NCBI GenBank assembly: GCA_964494395.1
Contig: CAZBTI010000066.1
Coordinates: 1 to 18,866 of the forward strand
Source of the DNA: SHLQ01 sp964494395
GTDB lineage: Bacteria; Actinomycetota; Acidimicrobiia; Acidimicrobiales; SHLQ01
Length of the DNA: 18,866 nucleotides
Direction of reading: 5' to 3'
Below, piece by piece: positions 6,313 to 13,181 of this stretch; position 1 is the first letter of the stretch; each line of letters opens with the position of its first letter. The notes beneath the pieces were generated by a model. That model made no database searches and had not been told where the DNA came from. It worked only from the letters and a program-made list of their open reading frames with translations. The position numbers were made by a program, and so were the translations under genes.

Positions 6313-6893
6313 GTAAAAGCGAAAGGACAGTTAGCGAAGTTGGAACTGAAGCATCGGACGAGAGCTCGCAGCGACAGTTCAAGGGAACTGCAATCCAACT
6401 CTGTCTGCGGGAAGTCGAAAGCGAAGAAAACGTCCGCCACCTTTACGAGGACAAGGGACTCGATGTTCGGGGAGTCGCTAAGGCCATTGGCATTTCGTGT
6501 ACGCACGTCTATCGCTTGCTTCGATTTTACGAAATCGAGCTTCGTCGCGGTGATAGTCGTCCGCCGGTCTACGTTCACGAGTTGTTGACTCGTGAGGTCT
6601 TAGTCGAGATGGTGGACGGCCAAGGGCTTCGAGCACCCGAGATCGCAGAGCTGTATGGGTGCACCCGTGAAACGGTTTACAACCATCTGCGGAAGCACGG
6701 CGTGAAGCCAACTGGTCGATATGCCAATCATCGACCAGCGTCATTGACGGTGGAAACAGTCGACCGCCTCTATTACAAGCAGGGGCATACCTTGCAGCAG
6801 GTGGCCAAGCACATCGGTGTTTCCAAGCGGACGATCATTCGGTTCATGGACCGCAATAACATGTGGCGTCGTTCGAGAGGCGTGCAGCAGTAG
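6309..6893 (+). CDS. Protein with three helix-turn-helix units
   Basis: The 194-aa protein consists of a polar N-terminal tail of about 38 residues followed by three similar HTH modules. These are at residues 41-80 (LDVRGVAKAIGISCTHVYRL), 95-133 (LRAPEIAELYGCTRETVYNH) and 150-187 (TLQQVAKHIGVSKRTIIRFM). Each has the shape of a short Hin/psq-like DNA-binding helix triplet. No catalytic domain is visible, so it is probably a DNA-binding regulator or a recombination accessory factor rather than a transposase. It is translationally coupled to the 95-aa gene. The ~105-base inverted repeat begins 18 bases after its stop. Confidence 0.8.
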   Translation: MSKSERTVSEVGTEASDESSQRQFKGTAIQLCLREVESEENVRHLYEDKGLDVRGVAKAIGISCTHVYRLLRFYEIELRRGDSRPPVYVHELLTREVLVEMVDGQGLRAPEIAELYGCTRETVYNHLRKHGVKPTGRYANHRPASLTVETVDRLYYKQGHTLQQVAKHIGVSKRTIIRFMDRNNMWRRSRGVQQ

Positions 6894-6910
6894 CGGTAGT
6901 AGATGGGTAT

Positions 6911-7017
6911 GACGAGGATCGGTGCAGGATCCTGAGCGCGTGACTCGTCTCCATGTCCGATTCCGGCGATGTCAACCTGCGTTCGAGGCCGTGATTTCGT
7001 GCACTACTCTGGGGCTA
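6911..7017 (+). repeat. Left copy of ~105-base inverted repeat
   Basis: This 107-base stretch, beginning GACGAGGATCGGTGCAGGAT and ending in CACTACTCTGGGGCTA, recurs inverted at 8884-8987. By eye I count about 10 mismatches and 3 gap bases, so about 90% identity. The match stops sharply at both ends. It lies 46 bases upstream of the CopZ-VOC start codon. Confidence 0.8.
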
Positions 7018-7063
7018 GCGCGTCTCGGCGGCACGCCCGCCGCTACAGGATCGATAGAGCCAA

Positions 7064-7909
7064 ATGAACGGAAGTCGAGAAAGAAGAAGTTGTTGCACCT
7101 CCGGTACCGATTCGGAGCCATGCCCAAGGTGTGGCGATATCGGCCCGATTGTTGGTGTCGCACCGGTGCGCCCGCACCGGACCGAGGCCGAAGACGGACC
7201 GTGGCAGCACTGCGCGAACCCTAGGTGCGCTGTCGTTTTCCATCTCGATAAAGCAACAATTGTTGCCGCGGAGATGATCGCTCAAGTCGGAGCGAAGGCC
7301 ACCGTTAAAGCAACGCCTGTTTGCTTCTGTTTCGCTCACACAGCGGAGTCTCTCGCAGCTGATCTCGAAGCCAACGACGGCCAAAGTACGATCAAACGCT
7401 CGGTCAAAACCGCTGTCACTGAGGGGCTTTGCGCATGCGAGCACCTCAACCCGTCAGGTTTGTGCTGTCTATCCGAAATTCACCGGACGCTCAAGGAAAT
7501 CAAGATCGGAGACGTTGCCGTGTCTGGCAAAAAACTGTTCAAGAGTGCTAATCCCTTTCAAAACGACGTTCTTGCTCTGCCTGTTGCCGATATCGATGAG
7601 GCAGCCTCGTACTACTCAATGTTGTTTGGCATGAGCGAAGTCAGTCGCTCCGACAGCCCAAATCCGCGGGTCGTGCTCGAACGCGATGGCGTGCAACTCG
7701 GGTTTGAAGTGAACGGTGGCGACAGCTCCCAAGACGGCGCAGCGATACTGGTCACCGATGCCGCCAGGGCCCGTCAGGAACTGGAGGCGAACGGCGTGAT
7801 CACCGCCAATTGGCGGATCGACGAGCGCGATGGCGAAACGTTCCAAGTGTTCTTTGTGGTTGCCCCTGACGGCCTCTGTTACTACTTCCACCAGCTGATT
7901 TCGTCGTAG
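7064..7909 (+). CDS. CopZ-type Zn/[2Fe-2S] metallochaperone domain fused to a VOC domain
   Basis: The 281-aa protein has two parts. Residues 1-147 match the N-terminal domain of CopZ-like iron-sulfur metallochaperones. Cysteines are at 10/11, 20/23 (CPRC), 50/55, 87/89 (CFCF), 123/125 (CAC) and 134/135 in NPSGLCCL. In Archaeoglobus CopZ this domain binds zinc and a [2Fe-2S] cluster and pairs with a copper-chaperone domain. Here the second half (about 166-278) is instead a vicinal-oxygen-chelate (glyoxalase/dioxygenase-like) fold: VLALPVADIDEAASYYSMLF through FFVVAPDGLCYYFHQL. VOC proteins use a bound metal or sequester small molecules, so metal delivery to, or detoxification by, the VOC domain is a plausible inference. 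The ATG at 7064 fits the usual start of the family shortly before the CC pair. It converges on the HTH pseudogene, whose stop is 24 bases away. Confidence 0.85.
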   Translation: MNGSRERRSCCTSGTDSEPCPRCGDIGPIVGVAPVRPHRTEAEDGPWQHCANPRCAVVFHLDKATIVAAEMIAQVGAKATVKATPVCFCFAHTAESLAADLEANDGQSTIKRSVKTAVTEGLCACEHLNPSGLCCLSEIHRTLKEIKIGDVAVSGKKLFKSANPFQNDVLALPVADIDEAASYYSMLFGMSEVSRSDSPNPRVVLERDGVQLGFEVNGGDSSQDGAAILVTDAARARQELEANGVITANWRIDERDGETFQVFFVVAPDGLCYYFHQLISS

Positions 7910-7932
7910 GCCACAGCCAACTAGGTCTACGA

Positions 7933-8365
7933 CTAGACCCGGCTGAATCGGGTAAATGAAGCCACTGGTTGTCCCGATCGCTGGGAAGTTTCGACGAGCC
8001 TTTGGATCGAGGTACGCGTCCGTCCTCTGGCCCCGCCCGATTCGTTGTTTGCGATGGCGACCAACTCCATATCGACGCCGAATGAACCCGCCCTCGCCGG
8101 ACGGTAGGGGGTGGCCCTTCACCTGGGCGTCGACCACATAGTCCTCCGGAGTCGCTGCGAGCCAGCGAAGCAATTGAAGTACGCCATCAGCTTCGGCATC
8201 ATCAGCGTCGGACAGACGACGTATCGTCGATGCCGAGACACCAACTTCGCGCGCCAAAGCCGCCCAGCTCAGGCGTTGACGGCCTCGCTGTTCATCGATC
8301 GCAAGGAAGAGCGTCCGAAGCTCAAAGTGTGGCGTCACAGTCCGCTCAGCGTCGAGCTTGTTCAA
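7933..8365 (-). pseudogene. XRE-like HTH regulator with a frameshift
   Basis: The TTG at 8365 overlaps the stop of the upstream gene (TTGA). The first part has a clear HTH (LSWAALAREVGVSASTIRRL) followed by LLRWLAATPEDYVVDAQV. At about 8077-8080 the coherent frame changes. The starting frame would run on to 7616, deep into the antisense of the CopZ-VOC gene, with low-quality sequence. Skipping one base gives VDMELVAIA, then RTRTSIQRLVETSQRSGQPV and ASFTRFSRV, ending at TAG 7933-7935, just clear of the neighbour's stop. That second part reads as a normal tail. One extra base in the CGGC stretch therefore breaks the gene, by mutation or sequencing error. Intact it would be a protein of about 143 residues, probably regulating or partnering the SnoaL-like gene. 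Confidence 0.7.
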
Positions 8366-8757
8366 GCGACGCCCGCCAGGCGTTGGGCCTTCTGAGCGCG
8401 ACGCCTTTCTTCCATGGCAACAATCCTGTGCTCGGCCACGGTGATCACGAGGTTTGTACCCCAGCCAGACCCCGGAGCTTGCTCACGCAACTCCAGCACG
8501 GCACGGTCACCACGGCCGACCAACAACCGCGCTGATCCTGAGATTCCTTGCTGTTCAGCGAGCTGCTTGAGTCGTTCGAGAGACGCACGCGCCTCGTCAG
8601 GGCCTTTTCAACTTGGAGTCTGACGCCACCAGAGCCAGCGCGATGACTGGCCCTTCCAAACCATGTCGTCGGCCATCAAATCAACGAAGGGGTCAAGCTC
8701 ACGTTGGTTGAGGGCTTGCACCGCTCCTTCGAGGACGTCTATGTCGCTTTGCTCCAC
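8362..8757 (-). pseudogene. SnoaL-like protein gene with one in-frame TGA
   Basis: From a GTG at 8757 the frame reads DVLEGAVQALNQRELDPFVD and LMADDMVWKG, the typical start of a SnoaL-like (NTF2-fold) domain, then SSRWLWWRQTPS. A TGA at 8608-8610 follows. The same frame continues with KGPDEARASLERLKQLAEQQ, VLELREQAPGSGW and a charged tail to the stop at 8362-8364. The parts on both sides of the TGA fit one domain of about 130 residues. In related proteins I would expect Cys-x-G-x-x-E at this point, so TGA replaces a likely Cys codon by one base change. Either the gene is inactivated or TGA is read as selenocysteine (see findings). The start codon has no strong ribosome site. Its stop overlaps the HTH gene start. 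Confidence 0.65.
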
Positions 8758-9157
8758 GCCTTCAATCGTCGCCGTGCACCACCGCCAACCGTCAACCAAA
8801 CAAGAAGGGCTATCGAGGCTGTCCAGTTCTAGGTGTCCACAAAGTGTCGTTCCTTGGGTTGACACAGCCATCTGGTTTCGAGATAGCCCAGAGTAGTGCA
8901 CGAAATCACAGCCTCGAACGGCAGCCGACATCGTCGAAATCGGACGGAGACGAGACACGCGCTCAGAATCCTGCACCGATCCTCGTCGAACCGCGACCTA
9001 CACGCCATCAAAACCCCAGAAACCGGCCAATTCAGGCCACTCCGTAACACCAAATTGCCGTTTCTGCTCCGTACTAGCCCTACCCCATCTTTCGCCCTTT
9101 TGCAGTATGCGCTGCGACGGAGTCCGAGCGCCTTGCACTGCGTGCAACCTGAACGAG
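8758..9157. other. Intergenic region holding the right inverted repeat
   Basis: This 400-base stretch lies between the SnoaL-like start and the stop of the lipoprotein gene. It contains the right repeat copy (8884-8987). It also has a short perfect hairpin, TTGCAC at 9133-9138 with GTGCAA at 9142-9147, directly after the lipoprotein stop; no T-run follows it. A TTGACG at about 20-25 bases before a weak GACGAT could be the SnoaL-like promoter. Minus-strand frames crossing the repeat do not look like proteins. Confidence 0.4.
8884..8987 (-). repeat. Right copy of ~105-base inverted repeat
   Basis: This is the reverse-complement partner of 6911-7017, 104 bases long. It lies 126 bases upstream of the GTG start of the SnoaL-like gene, in the same sense relative to that gene as the left copy is to the CopZ-VOC gene. 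I see no short target-site duplication at the outer edges (GGTAT on the left, GAACC on the right). Confidence 0.8.
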
Positions 9158-9961
9158 TCACTGTCCGAAGGCGCACGAGGATTGGGCATCGGGGTAGTCG
9201 ATCTCTTCGAGCGTCGTAGGCTCTCGCTGTGCCTCTGGTGGGATCAAGAGGCTCGGTACATCTTCATAGGTGGCGCTGATCGCATAGTTGGTCGTCGAGT
9301 CTCCGTCGGGTCCAGCATCGACAAAGATCGAGGTTACGAGTCCCTCCTGGGTAGCGCTCACGATGAGCCGTAGTCGCGGAACCGATCCATCGTCACTGTC
9401 ACCGGTCGAGTCGCCCGTTCGATCAGCGAACTCGCGCTGATTGACCAGGATCTCGAAGCTCTCGCCTAACGCACCTGGTGGTGTGGAAACGGGTAGAACG
9501 CTGTCGGCTACATCGATCGCTGCCATCGCGATCGCATTGGGATCGGGCGCTCGAAAGCCAACCACAATCCGGCCGGCCAACGTTTCACCGAAGATGACCT
9601 CGAGGAGCTCTCGATCCATCGCCGGATCCCAGGAAGTCGACATCCACGTCTCGGAATCGGCTCTGGCCACGAGTAGTTCGGTGGTTGTGACGAGGATCTC
9701 GGGAGCCTCGCGCCGGGGCTGCAGTCGGATGGCACCCGCTCCGACATCCAAGATTCCTTCGATCTCATCGATGCCCGCGAGACAAGCGACGAATGGCGAC
9801 GGGCTCGCCGGGACGAAATTGAATCGATACCTGGCCGGGGAACCTGCCTCTTCGATCGCGTCAACGAGTGGGCGCACCTCGAGGTCAACCGGGCCGTGCC
9901 CAGCACATCCACTCGCGAGAACCGCTACCACAAACACTGCCAGTGCGATCGAGCGAGTCAT
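9158..9961 (-). CDS. Putative lipoprotein, last gene of metal operon
   Basis: The 267-aa protein starts with a hydrophobic signal peptide and a lipobox LASGC with the lipid-bearing Cys at residue 19, so it should be anchored on the outer face of the cytoplasmic membrane. The mature part is acidic, with strand-like stretches (EILVTTTELLVARADSETWM, RLRLIVSATQEGLVTSIFVD). This hints at an LppX/LprG- or LolA-like half-barrel, but I cannot assign it. Its ATG overlaps the stop of the transporter gene (ATGA, 9958-9961). Being last in a metal-efflux operon, it may bind or sense metal outside the membrane; this is inference. Confidence 0.8.
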   Translation of the reverse strand: MTRSIALAVFVVAVLASGCAGHGPVDLEVRPLVDAIEEAGSPARYRFNFVPASPSPFVACLAGIDEIEGILDVGAGAIRLQPRREAPEILVTTTELLVARADSETWMSTSWDPAMDRELLEVIFGETLAGRIVVGFRAPDPNAIAMAAIDVADSVLPVSTPPGALGESFEILVNQREFADRTGDSTGDSDDGSVPRLRLIVSATQEGLVTSIFVDAGPDGDSTTNYAISATYEDVPSLLIPPEAQREPTTLEEIDYPDAQSSCAFGQ

Positions 9962-10746
9962 CTGCCTAGCCTCAATATCCGCCTGGCGCCGCTGGCCACG
10001 ATCATGAAGATGATGGCACCAGCGATCAGGTCTGGCGTGGCGCTTTCGGTAATCGAAACTACGACGGCGGCGGCAATGACGAGTGCGTTGACTTTGATGT
10101 CGTTTGCGGTGAAGATCCAGCTCGCTTGGAAGTGAGCTTCGCTGGAGCGAACGCGACGCAAGATCATCAAGGTTGCGATGTTTCCGCAGAGCGCGAGTGC
10201 TGAGACCACGATCATTGAGAGCGGGTCTGGCAACGAATCTTCGGAGACGAATCGTCGAACAACTTCGATCAGTCCAATTGCCGCTAACGCGAGTTGCAGG
10301 TAGCCGCTGGTACGGGCGAGGGACTGTTTGCGGGTGGCCGTGGTTCCGACCGCTGCGAGGCTGAGTGCGTAGACGCTTGCGTCGGCGCCCATGTCGAGCG
10401 CGTCGGCGATTAGCCCCATGGATCGGCTGACGATACCCACCCCCAGCTCGCCGACGAAGAACGCGGCGTTGATCACCAGAGCGATCAGCAATGCGCTGCG
10501 CTCATGACCCGAGTCAGGTGCCGCTGCGATGTCGCCGCCGTCGCCGAGGTGTGTCGCGCCTAAGTCGAGGGACTGGAGGGCAGCATCGACTGCGTCGGTT
10601 TGGATGTGATGTTGCACGGCCACCTGCCGGGCGTCGAGATCGACGGAGACCTGGTCGATACCGTTGAGCTCGTTCAGCCGCATGCGGATGAGTTGTTCTT
10701 CAGAGGGGCAATCCATGGCGGCCACGCGGAAGCGGCTTACGGTCAT
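9958..10746 (-). CDS. CDF-like cation transporter with N-terminal HMA-like domain
   Basis: The 262-aa protein begins with a ferredoxin-like HMA domain (residues 3-65) whose metal loop is AMDCPSEE: one Cys and two Glu instead of the usual CxxC. About six membrane helices follow. The second contains LIADALDMGADASVYAL with Asp at 115, 118 and 122, matching the metal site of cation-diffusion facilitators. The fifth has NDIKVNALVI. The usual C-terminal cytoplasmic domain is missing: the protein ends a few residues after helix six. It likely exports a divalent metal against proton import. It is coupled by ATGA overlaps to the ATPase gene upstream (10743-10746) and the lipoprotein downstream, suggesting joint metal efflux. 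Confidence 0.83.
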   Translation of the reverse strand: MTVSRFRVAAMDCPSEEQLIRMRLNELNGIDQVSVDLDARQVAVQHHIQTDAVDAALQSLDLGATHLGDGGDIAAAPDSGHERSALLIALVINAAFFVGELGVGIVSRSMGLIADALDMGADASVYALSLAAVGTTATRKQSLARTSGYLQLALAAIGLIEVVRRFVSEDSLPDPLSMIVVSALALCGNIATLMILRRVRSSEAHFQASWIFTANDIKVNALVIAAAVVVSITESATPDLIAGAIIFMIVASGARRILRLGR

Positions 10747-13181
10747 GGTCGTGACTCTCCGGTTCGGTAGTTGAGCAGTCGTAGTGCGTTGGCGACGACA
10801 ACCAGTGTGCTGCCTTCGTGCGCGATGACGGCAAAGCTGATACCAATTCCGGCAATGGTAAGTGGGATGAGTACCGCTACGACCCCGAGGCTAAAGAACA
10901 GATTCTGTTTGATCGTGCTGCTCGCCCGCCTGGCCAGTCCGACTGCGGTGGGCAATCCGTCGAGCCTGTCGGCGAGTAGTGCAATGTCGGCAGTCTCCAG
11001 TGCAACGTCGCTGCCTGCTGCGCCCATGGCGATGCCGACATCGGCGGCGGCGAGGGCCGGGGCGTCGTTTACGCCGTCGCCGACCATGGCCACACCGCCG
11101 TCGTTTGCGAGCCTTTTGATGGCGTCGACTTTGTCGGCGGGAAGCAGCCCGCCGTTTGCGTTGTGGATGCCGACATGGGCGCCGACAGCCGTTGCGACAC
11201 GCTGATTGTCTCCCGAGAGCATGACGATCGTGCCCACCCCGAGGTCTCGCATGGCCTGCACGGCCTGAGTGGCGTCGTCACGCGGAGTGTCCATGACACC
11301 AAGGACCCCAAGGAACCGGTCGCTCCGTTTGACGACCATCGTGGTGCGACCAGCGACCTCGAGCTGTTCGACTTTCGCCTGCACATCGGAAGTAACCTCT
11401 GAACCCTCGAATAGGGCGAGGTTGCCGATCATCACCGTGTCGCCCTCGATGCTTGCGGTGATGCCTTTGCCGTTCACTGCCTCCACGTCGTCGGCGTCGG
11501 GAATCGCATGAGCGGCAAGTCGTTCATCGAGTCCGGTGGTTATCGCTCGGGCAATCGGATGGTCGCTGAGGCGCTCGACGGCGAGGGTGGTGACGAGCAG
11601 TTCCTCTTCGAGTTCCGGGCTAACCGGCTCGGTGTCGGTGAGTATCGGGCGACCCTCGGTGAGCGTGCCTGTTTTGTCGAAGGCCACGGCATCAACGCTG
11701 CCGAGGGCTTCGAGCGGGCCACCGCCCTTGACCAGAATGCCAGCGCGGGCAGCGCGTGCGATCGCTGCCAACACGGCACTTGGCGTTGCGATCGCTAGCG
11801 CACACGGGCTCGCGGCCACCAACACCGCCATGGCCCGAGCGAATGAGTCGGTGAAGTCCTCTCCCATCAGCGGCGGCACAATCAACAGCGCGACTACCAG
11901 AACGAGCACCGACGGCACGAACACCCGCACAATGCGCTTAGTCAGCCGCTGGGTTGGCGAGATCTGGGTTTCCGCCTCAGCTACCAACTGCACCACCCGG
12001 GCCAGGGTCGAATCAGCGGCGGCCCGGAGCACCATCACCTCGATGGCGCCCTGGCCATTGAGCGTGCCTGCGAAGGTTCGATGAACGATTGCAACACTGT
12101 CGATGCCATCCAACGCTGTAGCTGGGTCGGCGATGGCACTCTTGTCGACCGGAACGGATTCTCCGGTGACCGGCGACTCGTCTATCGAGGTGTCCCCAGA
12201 GATGATGACCCCATCCGCGGGGATTCGTTCGTTGGGCCGCACGACGATGACATCACCGACAATCAGATCAGCGACAGACACGTCGACATCGGGCGCTTCC
12301 TTGCGACGCGCGGTCGCGGGCGCAAGCGCACCCAGCGCCTCGATTGCGTTGCGGGCCCGGTTCATCGCGTAGCCCTCGAGCGCATGTCCGAGCGAGAACA
12401 ACACCAGAAGCAGCGCCGAGTCCGACCAGTGTCCGATGGTGGCCGCCCCAACGGCGGCGATCAGCATGAGCAGGTCGATGTCAAACACCCGAGACCGAAC
12501 CGACAACCACGCATCGCGAGCAACGAACACCCCAGTAACGATTGCAGCGACGATGTAGAGGACTGTCACCGACGTGTCGAGATCGCTGAACCAGTCGAGC
12601 CCTCGAGCCACCAGGTACACCACAAGTGACACGAGGGACGCCCCCAACTCGAGACGACTCGCACCATGGCCATGCTCGTGTCCACCCTCGTCGTGACCGT
12701 GAGCATGATCCTCGTCGTGCGGAACTACCTGGGCAGTTGGCTTCAGTCCGAACTCTTGCATCGTGCTTAGAACGTCGGCCTCGCTCGTGGTGTCGAGTTC
12801 GTATTCGATGCGAACGACGCCCTCGACAGTGACCACCGCATCAACAACGCCCGGGATCGTGCGGACCCGACTGGTCAACGCCGTGGCGCGGCTCGTGTTA
12901 CCAACGCCTTCGACGCTCGTCACGACGTGGCCGTACCGACGAGCAACAGCAGCACCGGCGGCCTCGGCCTTCGCTCGCAACGTTCGGGTTGACACCGACC
13001 CGGTCGCGACGTGGAGGCACACCTGGGTGCGGCGTTCGGTTGCGTCGCTTGCTTCGACGAGATGAACCGACTCGACGCCATCGATCTGGTCCAGCGCCGC
13101 TACCAGGTCGGCGACGCATTGATCATGGCCGTCATGCGCATCGGGCAAGACAACATCGAGATCAATCTGCAACGTACTCAC
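10743..13181 (-). CDS. P1B-4-type heavy-metal efflux ATPase
   Basis: The 812-aa protein has all P-type ATPase motifs: TGES at 339-342, phosphorylated Asp502 in DKTGTLT, HP at 541-542 and GDGVNDAP at 701-708. The membrane metal site is SPC (458-460) with HEGST (788-792) in the last helix pair. This is the signature of subgroup P1B-4, which exports Co, Zn, Cd or Fe(II). Unusually for the subgroup, about 150 N-terminal residues form two HMA-like domains that lack CxxC (the first has DAHDGHDQC), followed by a His/Asp-rich stretch at 155-172 (HDEDHAHGHDEGGHEHGH). The GTG at 13181 was chosen over an open frame to 13367 because GGAGAG lies just upstream and it forms a GTGA overlap with the methyltransferase stop. 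It is third gene of the ArsR-led operon. Confidence 0.92.
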   Translation of the reverse strand: MSTLQIDLDVVLPDAHDGHDQCVADLVAALDQIDGVESVHLVEASDATERRTQVCLHVATGSVSTRTLRAKAEAAGAAVARRYGHVVTSVEGVGNTSRATALTSRVRTIPGVVDAVVTVEGVVRIEYELDTTSEADVLSTMQEFGLKPTAQVVPHDEDHAHGHDEGGHEHGHGASRLELGASLVSLVVYLVARGLDWFSDLDTSVTVLYIVAAIVTGVFVARDAWLSVRSRVFDIDLLMLIAAVGAATIGHWSDSALLLVLFSLGHALEGYAMNRARNAIEALGALAPATARRKEAPDVDVSVADLIVGDVIVVRPNERIPADGVIISGDTSIDESPVTGESVPVDKSAIADPATALDGIDSVAIVHRTFAGTLNGQGAIEVMVLRAAADSTLARVVQLVAEAETQISPTQRLTKRIVRVFVPSVLVLVVALLIVPPLMGEDFTDSFARAMAVLVAASPCALAIATPSAVLAAIARAARAGILVKGGGPLEALGSVDAVAFDKTGTLTEGRPILTDTEPVSPELEEELLVTTLAVERLSDHPIARAITTGLDERLAAHAIPDADDVEAVNGKGITASIEGDTVMIGNLALFEGSEVTSDVQAKVEQLEVAGRTTMVVKRSDRFLGVLGVMDTPRDDATQAVQAMRDLGVGTIVMLSGDNQRVATAVGAHVGIHNANGGLLPADKVDAIKRLANDGGVAMVGDGVNDAPALAAADVGIAMGAAGSDVALETADIALLADRLDGLPTAVGLARRASSTIKQNLFFSLGVVAVLIPLTIAGIGISFAVIAHEGSTLVVVANALRLLNYRTGESRP

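Noticed and set aside
7616..7932. Minus-strand continuation of the HTH frame to 7616
   Set aside because: It is antisense to the VOC domain and of poor sequence quality; the other frame ends cleanly at 7933.
6911..8987. Integron cassette sites (attC) as explanation for the inverted repeats
   Set aside because: Cassette sites are direct repeats with paired core sites; here the copies are inverted and I see no such cores or an integrase.
8829..9176. Minus-strand frame crossing the right inverted repeat, with a peptide also partly encoded in the left repeat
   Set aside because: The shared frame is interrupted by TGA in the left copy and by indels; similarity is explained by DNA-level duplication.
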